Below are positions 1 through 7,805 of a stretch of 11,538 bases of DNA, piece by piece. Position 1 is the first letter of the stretch; every line of letters starts with the position of its first letter. The stretch lies in contig DYNO01000054.1 of assembly GCA_020721025.1 (NCBI GenBank), positions 1,740-13,277 on the forward strand, written 5' to 3'. A model generated the notes under the pieces. The model saw only the letters and a list, made by a program, of their open reading frames with translations, did no database searches and was not told the DNA's origin. Origin of the DNA: Thiomargarita sp. Its GTDB lineage: Bacteria; Pseudomonadota; Gammaproteobacteria; Beggiatoales; Beggiatoaceae. The position numbers were made by a program, and so were the translations under genes.

Positions 1-71
1 AGCAAAGCATCATACACCGTTATGAATTTAAACACTTTGGTGCATGACACTGCGTTGATCTCCCCCACTCG

Positions 72-2738
72 CTAACTGCTTTTATCCCAATTCTGCCCCA
101 CATTCACATCAACTTTTAACGGAACGCGCAAACTTGCCGCATGGGTCATCAGCTCAGAAATCACCGTTTTCGCTTCAGTCACCACAGGTTCTGCCACTTC
201 AAACACCAATTCATCATGCACTTGCATCAACAATTTTATATCTTTTTGACGGGTTCGTAGCCATTGTTGCGTTTTGAGCATCGCAAATTTAATAATGTCC
301 GCTGCGGTGCCCTGCATCGGCGCGTTAATCGCACTGCGCTCGGCATAAGACACCTTGTTTGAAATGCGAGAATGGATGTCAGGAATGTACAACCGCCGCC
401 CGAACACCGTTTCGACAAAACCTTGAGTTTTCGCCAGTTCACGGGTTGTTTCCATAAATTGCGCCACTTTAGGATAACGAGCAAAATAAATATCAATGTA
501 AGTTTGAGCCTCACTGCGCTTGATGCCCAATTGTTTCGACAAACCAAAGGCTTGCATTCCATAAATCAACCCAAAATTCACCGCCTTGGCGCGTCGCCGT
601 TGTTCTGAACTTACATTTTCCAACGTGACCTCAAACACTTCCGCCGCAGTCACTCGGTGAATATCTTCATCATTGGCAAACGCGCTCAAAAGTTTATCAT
701 CTTCAGACAGATGCGCCATAATTCGCAACTCAATCTGAGAATAATCAAAACTCAACCAACGATACCCCGGCGCGGCAACAAAGGCTTGACGAATCCGCCG
801 TCCCTCTTCACTGCGAATTGGGATATTTTGTAAATTTGGCTCGGCAGAGGACAATCGCCCGGTTACGGTCACAGTTTGATGATAAGTGGTGTGAATGCGG
901 CGCGTTTTCGCATCAATTTGTTGTGGCAAAGCATCGGTATAGGTTGATTTCAACTTGGTCAGGCTGCGATAATCAACTAACAATTTTGGCAACGGATACT
1001 CTGCTCCCAATTCTTCCAAAACTTCAATATCCGTCGAAGGTTCGCCCTTGGGCGTTTTTTTCAAAATGGGCAATTTTAGCTTGCCGAACAAAATTTGATG
1101 CAATTGCTTCGGCGAATTTAAATTAAAGGTTTCACCAGCGAGTTGATGTGCTTGCTGTTCAATGCCTTGTAAGCGATTCGCAAGTTCCGTGCTGTGCAAA
1201 AATAGCTTATCTGTGTCAATTGCCACACCGGCACGTTCCATTTCCATCAATACTGAAATTAACGGCATTTCCATGTCAAAAAATAAAGTTGCCAAATGGG
1301 GCAGTTGCTGTAATTCAGTCAACAATACCGGATAAAGTCGCAACAAAGTTTCAGCACGTTCAGCAATCTGTGACGCAACTTGTTCAACGGTAGGAAAAAT
1401 TTGACTCGACTTTTTCGTTTTTGCTGAGGGCGTTATCAAATCTGGGAGTGTTTGATTCAAATAGCGCGAGGTTAAAGCCGCTAAATCGTGCGCTACCGTG
1501 CTGTTGAGCAAATAAGCCGCAACTTCGGCATCAAAATAAAGTCCAGCAAAATCAATTCCTTCATTTTTAAAGACGTGGGCGGCAAATTTAAATTGATGTC
1601 CAATTTTGCGCTGTTGGGGATTTTCTAGGATAGGTTGCAGCGATTTTAAAACTTTATCTCGCGCTAACGGTTGTGAATCAATCAGATCAGTCATCGCCAA
1701 AGGCAAATAAATTGCGTCGCCGGCACGCAGTGAGAAGGCAATTCCCAATAATTCTGCATGTAAATAATTTGCGGCGGTGGTGTGCAAGGTAAGCGCGAAT
1801 TCCGGCATTTGTTGCAATTCTGGCAGCCATGCGTCAAATTCAGCTTCAGTCGTGATAATTCGATAGTTTTTATTTAAAACAGTTTCTTTATCAGTCAGTT
1901 CTGCCAACCAAGATTTAAATCCTAATTGAGCAAAAAGTGCGCGTAATTGTGCCTGATCTGGCGGTTGTAACGTCAATTGTTGTGGGGTGTGGTCGAGAGG
2001 AACATCGCATTTGATGGTGAGAAGTTGACGAGTGAGGGGCAGATATTCTTGGGCTTGACGTAAATTTTCAGCGACCTTGCCTTTAATTTTATCAATATTT
2101 TCAATAATCTTGTCTAAACAACCATATTCTTGCAACCATTTGACCGCCGTTTTGGGTCCCACCCCCGCAACTCCCTTTACATTGTCCGAAGTATCTCCAA
2201 CTAAACTAAGATAATCAATGATTTGCTCCGGATGCACCTCAAATTTTTGCAACACGCCCGCCGGGTCTAAACGTTGATTCTTCATCGTGTCAATCAGTGT
2301 AATTTGCGAATTGACCAATTGCGCTAAGTCTTTGTCTCCCGTGAAGATTAACGTCGCCATATTTTGCATTTCTGCTTGTTTTGCCAGACTGCCTATCACA
2401 TCGTCCGCTTCGACCCCATTTATCATCAAAACGGGAAAACCCAGCGCGCGAATCACTTGGTGCGATAGCGTAATTTGTTGCACTAAATCATCGGGCATTG
2501 GCGGACGAGTGGCTTTGTATTCGGGGTAAATATCATCACGAAACGTTTTCCCTTTGGCATCAAACACGACTGCGGCATGGGTGGGTTGATATTCTTTTAA
2601 TAGATTTTTCAACATGTTGGTGATGCCATACACCGCGCCGGTGGGCAGACCGCGGGCAGTCATCAAGGGCGGCAGGGCGTGAAAAGCACGATATAAATAG
2701 GAAGAACCATCCACCAGAATCAGGGTGTGTTGAGTCAT
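72..2738 (-). CDS. polA: DNA polymerase I with degenerate 3'-5' exonuclease domain
   Basis: Family A DNA polymerase of 888 aa (E. coli PolA is 928), acting in Okazaki-fragment maturation and excision repair. Residues 1 to about 285 are the 5'-3' exonuclease/flap domain: LVDGSSYLYRAFHAL at 8-22, acidic cluster VEADD at 109-113, TGDKDL at 133-138, GDTSDNVKGVAGVGPKTA at 181-198. The polymerase domain has motif A DYSQIELRIMAHL at 665-677, motif B from R714 to G727 with K718, F722 and Y726, and motif C QVHDELVFE at 839-847 with D842 and E843. The middle domain (about 290-470) aligns with the E. coli proofreading domain but lacks its catalytic residues: D355 aligns with T317, E357 with H319, D424 with A386, Y497 with Q457 and D501 with R461. 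Proofreading is therefore probably lost, while the other two activities look intact. The ATG start has an AGGA six bases upstream. No terminator is visible in bases 1-71. Confidence 0.97.
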   Translation of the reverse strand: MTQHTLILVDGSSYLYRAFHALPPLMTARGLPTGAVYGITNMLKNLLKEYQPTHAAVVFDAKGKTFRDDIYPEYKATRPPMPDDLVQQITLSHQVIRALGFPVLMINGVEADDVIGSLAKQAEMQNMATLIFTGDKDLAQLVNSQITLIDTMKNQRLDPAGVLQKFEVHPEQIIDYLSLVGDTSDNVKGVAGVGPKTAVKWLQEYGCLDKIIENIDKIKGKVAENLRQAQEYLPLTRQLLTIKCDVPLDHTPQQLTLQPPDQAQLRALFAQLGFKSWLAELTDKETVLNKNYRIITTEAEFDAWLPELQQMPEFALTLHTTAANYLHAELLGIAFSLRAGDAIYLPLAMTDLIDSQPLARDKVLKSLQPILENPQQRKIGHQFKFAAHVFKNEGIDFAGLYFDAEVAAYLLNSTVAHDLAALTSRYLNQTLPDLITPSAKTKKSSQIFPTVEQVASQIAERAETLLRLYPVLLTELQQLPHLATLFFDMEMPLISVLMEMERAGVAIDTDKLFLHSTELANRLQGIEQQAHQLAGETFNLNSPKQLHQILFGKLKLPILKKTPKGEPSTDIEVLEELGAEYPLPKLLVDYRSLTKLKSTYTDALPQQIDAKTRRIHTTYHQTVTVTGRLSSAEPNLQNIPIRSEEGRRIRQAFVAAPGYRWLSFDYSQIELRIMAHLSEDDKLLSAFANDEDIHRVTAAEVFEVTLENVSSEQRRRAKAVNFGLIYGMQAFGLSKQLGIKRSEAQTYIDIYFARYPKVAQFMETTRELAKTQGFVETVFGRRLYIPDIHSRISNKVSYAERSAINAPMQGTAADIIKFAMLKTQQWLRTRQKDIKLLMQVHDELVFEVAEPVVTEAKTVISELMTHAASLRVPLKVDVNVGQNWDKSS

Positions 2739-2973
2739 CTGCTATCCTAATAAAGTCATGATTTGGTTAAAGAAGACGCGTTCAAACGGATTCAGCGATA
2801 CGAATCGTGAAGATTGGATTTACTTTTTAGGGAGTTGTAGATAACGATTTGACTACGGAAGAAAATTAGGGAGGTGCGACGCAGACAGATTATTTTGAAA
2901 GTGGGGTACTGCTGAACGCCACCGGTAAGCGAATGTTCTTACACGAGAATTTGTCGGAATAACATGACAAAAG
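2739..2973. other. Spacer between polA and the tRNA pair
   Basis: No gene is seen. The polA ribosome binding site (TTAGGATAG on the minus strand) is at its left edge. A weak TTTGTC/GACAAA stem with a 10-nt loop (2950-2955 and 2966-2971) lies just past the tRNA-Glu 3' end and could be its 3' boundary, but it is AT-rich and not followed by a T-tract. I could not find a convincing polA promoter, so polA may be read from here or by read-through from the tRNA promoter. Confidence 0.4.
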
Positions 2974-3049
2974 TGGCGTCCCCAAGGGGATTCGAACCCC
3001 TGTTACCGCCGTGAAAGGGCGATGTCCTAGGCCTCTAGACGATGGGGAC
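2974..3049 (-). tRNA. tRNA-Glu (anticodon UUC)
   Basis: A 76-nt cloverleaf on the minus strand with the CCA end encoded (TGG at 2974-2976 on the plus strand). The acceptor strands GTCCCCA and TGGGGAC pair over 7 bp. The anticodon stem CGCC/GGCG encloses loop CTTTCAC, giving anticodon TTC. The T arm CAGGGG-TTCGAAT-CCCCT is intact. It closely matches E. coli tRNA-Glu. It lies 23 nt downstream of tRNA-Ala on the same strand, so the two are almost certainly processed from one precursor. Confidence 0.98.
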
Positions 3050-3072
3050 AGATAAGAAAATTTTAATTTCTT

Positions 3073-3148
<76 letters not shown>

Positions 3149-3167
3149 TCTGCATTTGAGACTGCGA

Positions 3168-3196
3168 ATTATACGCTACCGATGATCGGCTGTCAA
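3168..3196 (-). promoter_or_regulatory. Perfect-consensus sigma70 promoter of the tRNA-Ala/tRNA-Glu unit
   Basis: On the minus strand TTGACA (3191-3196) is separated by exactly 17 nt from TATAAT (3168-3173), so both hexamers match the sigma70 consensus completely. The start point would be near 3161-3163, about 14 nt before mature tRNA-Ala. AT-rich sequence upstream of the -35 could act as an UP element. The spacer contains the palindrome CCGATCATCGG. Confidence 0.9.
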
Positions 3197-3312
3197 ATTT
3201 ATTTTGGAATACACTTGTTTGAATTTTCCAGCAAGTTTTGTTATTCAATCATACCAAGTTTAATCAATGAGTTATTTGAAAATATTTGGTCAGTGGGATT
3301 ATCAACATTCCC

Positions 3313-3756
3313 TCAGCGCGCCCACTCTTTGACCACAAAACTTTGATTTTCTGACAACGTGACGTAATACAGGTGATCGAAACCTTCTGAATAATTTGGA
3401 ATTTCGAGCCGTCCGCGGGTGGCAAGAATCCCTTTTTCTGGAATGCAGGCTTTCCCGGTGCGTAAATTGTTGCGAGCTATCGCTTCTTTCACCCTCGATT
3501 GAAAATAGTAGCCGATGATGGTAAATCCGAGCGGTTTTGCCAGTCCAATGTATTTTTGACGATTGGCTAAGGTTGGATTGGTATTATCGACGACAAAAGA
3601 TTGTTTTGCATCCAAACAGGCTTGTAAAATAATCGCTTCCCGATGGCGCGTTCGCAACATATCTAAATTAATGCGAATGTGGGTATCGACGAAATTTTGT
3701 TTATAAAACGTTGATTTACCCGTGGCTTGAATTCCGGTGAACAAAATGGCTTCCAT
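3313..3756 (-). CDS. Stand-alone T4-Pnkp-like P-loop kinase / ATP-binding protein
   Basis: A 147-aa single-domain protein resembling the 5'-kinase domain of T4 polynucleotide kinase. The Walker A loop GIQATGKST is at residues 8-16. INLDMLR at 29-35 matches the T4 INRDDYR segment, placing D32 on the general base D35 and R35 on R38. VVDNTNPT at 55-62 matches T4 SDTNLNP. RNNLRTGKACIP at 95-106 matches the T4 lid RNSKRGTKAVP. From the family, the likely reaction is phosphoryl transfer from ATP to a nucleic-acid 5'-OH or another small hydroxyl; the substrate is not known. No phosphatase or ligase domain is fused and none is nearby. It lies downstream of ccoG on the same strand, beyond a hairpin (3783-3830), and upstream of the tRNA promoter. 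No clear Shine-Dalgarno sequence precedes the ATG. Confidence 0.8.
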   Translation of the reverse strand: MEAILFTGIQATGKSTFYKQNFVDTHIRINLDMLRTRHREAIILQACLDAKQSFVVDNTNPTLANRQKYIGLAKPLGFTIIGYYFQSRVKEAIARNNLRTGKACIPEKGILATRGRLEIPNYSEGFDHLYYVTLSENQSFVVKEWAR

Positions 3757-3782
3757 GACAAAATTCGCTGCAAGGTTAAAAA

Positions 3783-3830
3783 TTTTTTAGATTTTCCAAA
3801 TTTTGGGTAAAACTCAGAAAATCTAAAAAA
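3783..3830 (-). terminator. 14-bp perfect AT-rich hairpin downstream of ccoG
   Basis: TTTTTTAGATTTTC (3783-3796) and GAAAATCTAAAAAA (3817-3830) form a perfect 14-bp stem with a 20-nt loop. On the minus strand it begins 18 nt after the ccoG stop and is followed by five T residues, as for a rho-independent terminator. The stem is very AT-rich and the loop is long, so termination may be partial, letting some transcription reach the kinase gene. Confidence 0.5.
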
Positions 3831-3847
3831 ATGTTGAGCTAAATCAA

Positions 3848-5260
3848 TTATTGAGTGGGTGATCCGAGAAAACGAGCTTTTTCCACCGTTGTTAATCGAG
3901 TGTTGCCATCACGCGCTTCAAATTTGAACAAAATTTCTGTGCTGCGTTGTGTCAGTAACTTGGGATCAGCAATCACGCTCAATTGTACATCTGAAATATT
4001 TCCTGACGAAATCACGATAGATGGCTGATTAAGCTGTAATTTTGCGTTAGCAATGCCTGATACTGATAGATCGTAGGTATGTTCCACGTCATCTCGATTC
4101 ATCGCGCGGATAATGTAGATATTTTCCACCATGCCATCGGACGTTTCGCGGTATAGGATGTTGCGATCCCGAATAATGTCGATATCGATCAAAGTTCGTT
4201 GGCTGACTGCGTACATCAAGCCAACAAATAGCGACAATAAAATCATTCCATACAACAACATACGCGGGCGAATGATGTGCTCCTGTCCCCCTTCGAGTGA
4301 GTGTTCGGTGGTATAACGCACTAGACCGCGTGGATAACTCATTTTATCCATAATACTGTCGCACACATCAACACAGGCAGAGCAGCTAATACATTGATAT
4401 TGCAGACCATCTCGGATATCAATGCCCACCGGACAGACTTGAACGCACAGGGTGCAATTGATACATTCCCCCAGATTTTGCGCTTTGTAATCTGTTCCCA
4501 TTTTGCGCTGACCACGGGGTTCGCCGCGATTTTTGTCGTAAGCGATGATAAGTGTATCTTTGTCAAACATTGCGCTTTGAAAACGGGCATAAGGGCACAT
4601 GAAGATACAAATTTGTTCACGCAACCAGCCGGCATTTCCATAGGTTAAAGCACCGTAGAAAAGTAGCCAGAAAATCACTTCTTCCCAACCCACTAAATCC
4701 AATGTGATCAGATGTTGCCATACGTCACGAATCGGTATAAAATAGCCGACGAAGGTGAATCCAGTGAATAGCGAAAAAGTAATCCATAGGGCATGTTTGG
4801 TGGCTTTTACTCGAATTTTGTACCACGACAGCGGCATTTTGTCGAGCTTGATTTGTCGGGGTCTGTCCCCTTCGACCAGTCGTTCCATCCATAGAAATGC
4901 GTCCGTCCAGATGGTTTGTGGGCAGGCGTAACCGCACCATAAACGCCCGGCTAACGTGGTGAAGAAAAACAGGCTTAACGCTGCGATGGTCAATAAAAAT
5001 GTGAGAAAAATAAAGTCTTGGGGCCAGAATGTGATACCAAAAACATAGAATTTGCGGGCGGGCAAATCAAACCAGATAGCTTGTCGATCATTCCATTGAA
5101 TCCAAGGAAAAATGTAGAATATCCCTAATAAAATGATGCCACTGAGTGCTTTGAGGCGGGTAAAATATCCGAGAACAATGCGCGGGTGAATTTTCTCCCG
5201 TTTGGCATAAAGAGTGTCTTCGGACGGGGGTGTTTTAGGGTGTTTCGCTGAATTTGTCAT
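3848..5260 (-). CDS. ccoG: Cytochrome c oxidase (cbb3) accessory protein CcoG/FixG/RdxA
   Basis: A 470-aa polyferredoxin-like inner-membrane protein. In the CcoG/FixG family it serves copper handling and maturation of cbb3-type oxidase. Hydrophobic segments lie near residues 38-54, 83-103, 157-175, 194-208 and 334-352. Two cytoplasmic [4Fe-4S] ferredoxin motifs are complete: C266, C269, C272, C276-P and C290, C293, C296, C300. Two extra CxxxC motifs, typical of this family, are C109/C113 and C218/C222. Residues from about 355 to the end are the periplasmic immunoglobulin-like C-terminal domain. No ccoNOPQ, ccoS or ccoI genes are in the window, so the gene is separated from its usual partners. 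The start fits the family, but no good Shine-Dalgarno is visible before it. A promoter candidate lies at 5308-5336 and a hairpin follows the stop. Confidence 0.95.
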   Translation of the reverse strand: MTNSAKHPKTPPSEDTLYAKREKIHPRIVLGYFTRLKALSGIILLGIFYIFPWIQWNDRQAIWFDLPARKFYVFGITFWPQDFIFLTFLLTIAALSLFFFTTLAGRLWCGYACPQTIWTDAFLWMERLVEGDRPRQIKLDKMPLSWYKIRVKATKHALWITFSLFTGFTFVGYFIPIRDVWQHLITLDLVGWEEVIFWLLFYGALTYGNAGWLREQICIFMCPYARFQSAMFDKDTLIIAYDKNRGEPRGQRKMGTDYKAQNLGECINCTLCVQVCPVGIDIRDGLQYQCISCSACVDVCDSIMDKMSYPRGLVRYTTEHSLEGGQEHIIRPRMLLYGMILLSLFVGLMYAVSQRTLIDIDIIRDRNILYRETSDGMVENIYIIRAMNRDDVEHTYDLSVSGIANAKLQLNQPSIVISSGNISDVQLSVIADPKLLTQRSTEILFKFEARDGNTRLTTVEKARFLGSPTQ

Positions 5261-5307
5261 GATATTTAACGGGCGGGTTGGTTAGGTCAGGAAAATAAGC
5301 CATCTCT

Positions 5308-5336
5308 AATATACTCACTTATGCACGATTTGTCTA
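5308..5336 (-). promoter_or_regulatory. Likely sigma70 promoter of ccoG
   Basis: On the minus strand TAGACA (5331-5336, 5/6 match) is 17 nt from TATATT (5308-5313, 5/6 match), 47 nt before the ccoG start. No FNR/Anr palindrome overlaps it, although cbb3-related genes are often under such control in other bacteria. Confidence 0.6.
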
Positions 5337-5475
5337 GTGATCAGCCGATTAGAATAGTAAAAAACTAGATAATTCAGACGTATAACCTAGTAAATTATAT
5401 TTATTAATACTTGATTTTATAAGTAAACTATTCAAAGATCGGCACGGAGTGACTTCCCGTTAATATTTCCAATGC

Positions 5476-5524
5476 AAAAAAAATGATTGATCGCCCACAA
5501 ACACCCAGCTCGTGTTCTAGGGCG
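5476..5524 (-). terminator. Likely terminator of infA
   Basis: On the minus strand CGCCCTAGAACAC and GTGTTTGTGGGCG (5492-5524) form a 13-position stem with two mismatches and one G-U pair around a 7-nt loop. Eight T residues (A8 at 5476-5483 on the plus strand) follow after an 8-nt gap, about 30 nt past the infA stop. The gap before the T-tract is longer than in classical terminators. Confidence 0.5.
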
Positions 5525-5553
5525 TTGTCAACCCATTGTATTTAAAGCTGTGA

Positions 5554-5772
5554 TTAGCGGGCGCGGTAAGTGATACGACCTTTGGTTAAATCGTAGGGCG
5601 TGAGTTGGACGGTGACTTTATCGCCAGTTAAAATGCGAATATAGTGCTTACGCATCCGACCTGAAATGTGGGCAGTCACAATGTGACCGTTTTCTAATTT
5701 CACGCGAAACATCGTGTTAGGCAAAGTTTCCGTCACGGTACCTTCCATTTCAATACTATCTTCTTTCGACAT
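5554..5772 (-). CDS. infA: Translation initiation factor IF-1
   Basis: A 72-aa single OB-fold (S1-like) protein that binds the 30S A site during initiation with IF-2 and IF-3. The whole length matches E. coli IF-1, including ETLPNTMFRVKLENGH, VTAHISGRMRK and YIRILTGDKVTVQLTPYDL. Two ATG codons are adjacent (5775 and 5772). I chose the second: it gives the family's usual 72-aa length, and AGGA then sits 7 nt upstream instead of 4. Starting at 5775 would add one Met. The gene is 67 nt downstream of the ygfX-like gene with its own promoter candidate between them, and a terminator candidate follows, so it is probably transcribed mostly on its own. Confidence 0.97.
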   Translation of the reverse strand: MSKEDSIEMEGTVTETLPNTMFRVKLENGHIVTAHISGRMRKHYIRILTGDKVTVQLTPYDLTKGRITYRAR

Positions 5773-5802
5773 CATCTGTTCCTAATCAATTGAGGGGCAC
5801 AT

Positions 5803-5831
5803 ATTTTATGCTTGACTGTGTTTAAATACAA
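5803..5831 (-). promoter_or_regulatory. Likely sigma70 promoter of infA
   Basis: On the minus strand TTGTAT (5826-5831) is 17 nt from TAAAAT (5803-5808, 5/6 match). It sits immediately after the stop of the ygfX-like gene, with a predicted start point about 25 nt before infA. The -35 matches only 3/6, so support rests on the -10, the spacing and the location. Confidence 0.45.
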
Positions 5832-5839
5832 CCATCTCA

Positions 5840-6265
5840 TCAAAAATGATGGCGCAACCGCACTCGCAACTGGCGAAATTGATCCGCATCCAGCGCATCT
5901 GGAAAAATCACCAAAGAATAAATTCGTCCTGACGGCAAACGCGCTCGTAACACCACCAGCCACGGATGAAAATAACTACTTGAATCTATTACAGCGATTT
6001 GTCCATCTTGCAACCACACATCATTGTTGTACAGCGCGCAATTTCGCAACGGATGGGCGATCAAAAAAACATGATAACGTAACGTGTGATAATAGCTCAT
6101 AAAAATCAACAAGCTCAACGTGACACGCACCACTGATAATTCAATCCATTCGGGCAATTGCAACGGCAACCCAATCGTCACCAACGCAATCCCATGCAAC
6201 ACCGACAACATCATCGCCAACCGTTGCGACGGGCGAACTTGTAAAATCAATAAATTATTAAACAC
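5840..6265 (-). CDS. YgfX family membrane protein (CptA-like)
   Basis: A 141-aa protein with two hydrophobic segments near residues 17-33 and 43-58 and a soluble C-terminal part. The end, LVVLRARLPSGRIYSLVIFP followed by DALDADQFRQLRVRL, aligns with the E. coli YgfX C-terminus (MLRLRSDSGKRQHLWLAADSM, then DEAEWRDLRRIL). In E. coli YgfX (CptA) is an inner-membrane protein reported as the toxin partner of SdhE/CptB; whether this homologue is toxic is unknown, and no sdhE-like gene is adjacent. I chose a GTG start at 6265: it has AGGAGA 9 nt upstream and matches the position of the E. coli start. An in-frame ATG at 6307 would add 14 residues but lacks a Shine-Dalgarno. The gene is divergent from argG and upstream of infA. 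Confidence 0.8.
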   Translation of the reverse strand: MFNNLLILQVRPSQRLAMMLSVLHGIALVTIGLPLQLPEWIELSVVRVTLSLLIFMSYYHTLRYHVFLIAHPLRNCALYNNDVWLQDGQIAVIDSSSYFHPWLVVLRARLPSGRIYSLVIFPDALDADQFRQLRVRLRHHF

Positions 6266-6313
6266 AACCGACGTTCTCCTGAGCAAACGGGGCATTTTAC
6301 CACACATTTAAGG

Positions 6314-6342
6314 TTGTATAAACGTTGGTTTTTTGTTAAGAT
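6314..6342 (+). promoter_or_regulatory. Possible promoter of argG
   Basis: TTGTAT (6314-6319) is 17 nt from TAAGAT (6337-6342), with a start point about 30 nt before the argG ATG. Both hexamers are only moderate matches. No ArgR box of the E. coli type is evident in this 115-nt divergent region. Confidence 0.35.
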
Positions 6343-6380
6343 TTGCCAATTACTTCCATTTTCCTGCACCAAAAGATATT

Positions 6381-7604
6381 ATGACCACATCCATTAAAAA
6401 AGTCGTTCTCGCTTACTCCGGAGGCTTAGACACCTCCATTATTCTCAAATGGTTACAAGACGAATACCACTGCGAAGTCGTCACCTTCACCGCCGACGTG
6501 GGACAGGGCGAGGAATTAGAACCCGCTCGAGTCAAGGCGCAAAATTTTGGCATCAAAGAAATCTACATCATGGACTTGCGTGAAGAATTCGTGCGTGACT
6601 TCGTGTTCCCAATGATGCGCGCCAATACCGTGTATGAAGGCGAATATTTGCTTGGCACATCAATTGCGCGTCCGCTCATCGCAAAGTACATGATTGAAGT
6701 CGCAAATCAAACCAATGCCGATGCAATTTCTCACGGTGCGACAGGTAAGGGCAACGATCAAGTCCGCTTTGAATTGGGGGCATACGCGCTGAAACCCGAT
6801 GTCAAAATTATCGCTCCTTGGCGGGAATGGGATTTAACTTCACGAGAAAAATTGTTGACTTATGCAGAAAAACATGGCATTCCCGTTGAAATGAAACGCG
6901 GCACGCAATCCCCGTATTCAATGGATGCGAATTTGCTGCACATCTCTTATGAAGGTGGGATTTTAGAAGACCCTTGGTTTGAGCCCGATGATTCGATGTG
7001 GCGGATGTCGGTTTCGCCTGAGAAAGCTCCAGATAAACCAGCGATTTTAGAACTGGAATTTGTCAAGGGCGATATCGTATCTATTGACGGAAAATCAATG
7101 ACTCCGGCGGAAGTGTTGACCTATTTGAATCAAGTGGCGGGTGAGCATGGCGTGGGGCGGTTGGATTTGGTCGAAAATCGCTATGTTGGAATGAAATCAA
7201 GAGGTTGTTATGAAACACCGGGCGGTACAGTCATTTTGAAAGCGCATCGTGCGATGGAATCTTTAACGTTGGATCGGGAAATTGCTCACTTGAAAGATGA
7301 CTTGATGCCGCGTTATGCCAGCTTGATTTATAACGGTTATTGGTGGAGTCCGGAACGTAAGTTATTGCAACAATTGATTGATGCCTCACAAGTCAATGTC
7401 AATGGCGTGGTCAAAGTAAAATTGTACAAGGGCAATGTGATTATCGCAGGTCGCAAATCGGTGAACGACAGTTTGTTTGATACCAGTATCGCCACGTTTG
7501 AAGATGATGCCGGGGCTTATGATCAAAAAGATGCCGAAGGTTTTATTAAACTCAATGCGTTACGGATGCGGATCGCGGCGAAATTGGGACGAAAGTTTGA
7601 TTAA
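6381..7604 (+). CDS. argG: Argininosuccinate synthase
   Basis: A 407-aa cytoplasmic enzyme that joins citrulline and aspartate using ATP, the penultimate step of arginine biosynthesis. The N-type PP-loop AYSGGLDTS is at residues 11-19. Conserved GATGKGNDQVRFE at 119-131 and YSMDANLLHISYEGG at 179-193 contribute to nucleotide and substrate binding. The length is that of the common ~400-aa subfamily, not the 447-aa E. coli type. The ATG at 6381 was chosen because MTTSIKKVVLAYSGG fits the family N-terminus. The open frame extends upstream to a TTG at 6333, but those residues are not family-like and would overlap the promoter region. The Shine-Dalgarno is weak (AAAAGA). No other arginine gene is adjacent and no clear terminator directly follows. 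Confidence 0.97.
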   Translation: MTTSIKKVVLAYSGGLDTSIILKWLQDEYHCEVVTFTADVGQGEELEPARVKAQNFGIKEIYIMDLREEFVRDFVFPMMRANTVYEGEYLLGTSIARPLIAKYMIEVANQTNADAISHGATGKGNDQVRFELGAYALKPDVKIIAPWREWDLTSREKLLTYAEKHGIPVEMKRGTQSPYSMDANLLHISYEGGILEDPWFEPDDSMWRMSVSPEKAPDKPAILELEFVKGDIVSIDGKSMTPAEVLTYLNQVAGEHGVGRLDLVENRYVGMKSRGCYETPGGTVILKAHRAMESLTLDREIAHLKDDLMPRYASLIYNGYWWSPERKLLQQLIDASQVNVNGVVKVKLYKGNVIIAGRKSVNDSLFDTSIATFEDDAGAYDQKDAEGFIKLNALRMRIAAKLGRKFD

Positions 7605-7805
7605 TTGTCAGAATCTCTAGAATCACAGCAAAGATGGATTAATTTTTAGTGTTATAGCCAACGTACCGTAAAAAGAATGAAGGAGTTACGCAGTTCAAAT
7701 CCAATTTTCAATTAATTTCAAAAGTTAATATTTTGATCTGTTTTTCGATATTTAAATAAAATCAATTGAATAACTTTTCAACTGTGTAATGCCTAAGAAT
7801 ATTTA

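Noticed and set aside
5812..6311. Plus-strand open frames opposite the ygfX-like gene
   Set aside because: The minus-strand frame has clear YgfX similarity and a Shine-Dalgarno; the plus-strand frames have neither.
6333..6380. Upstream TTG extension of argG adding 16 residues
   Set aside because: The added residues are unlike ArgG N-termini and would overlap the promoter region; the ATG at 6381 gives the family start.
7611..7626. AGAATC direct repeat just after the argG stop as a terminator
   Set aside because: The copies are direct, not inverted, and no T-tract follows.
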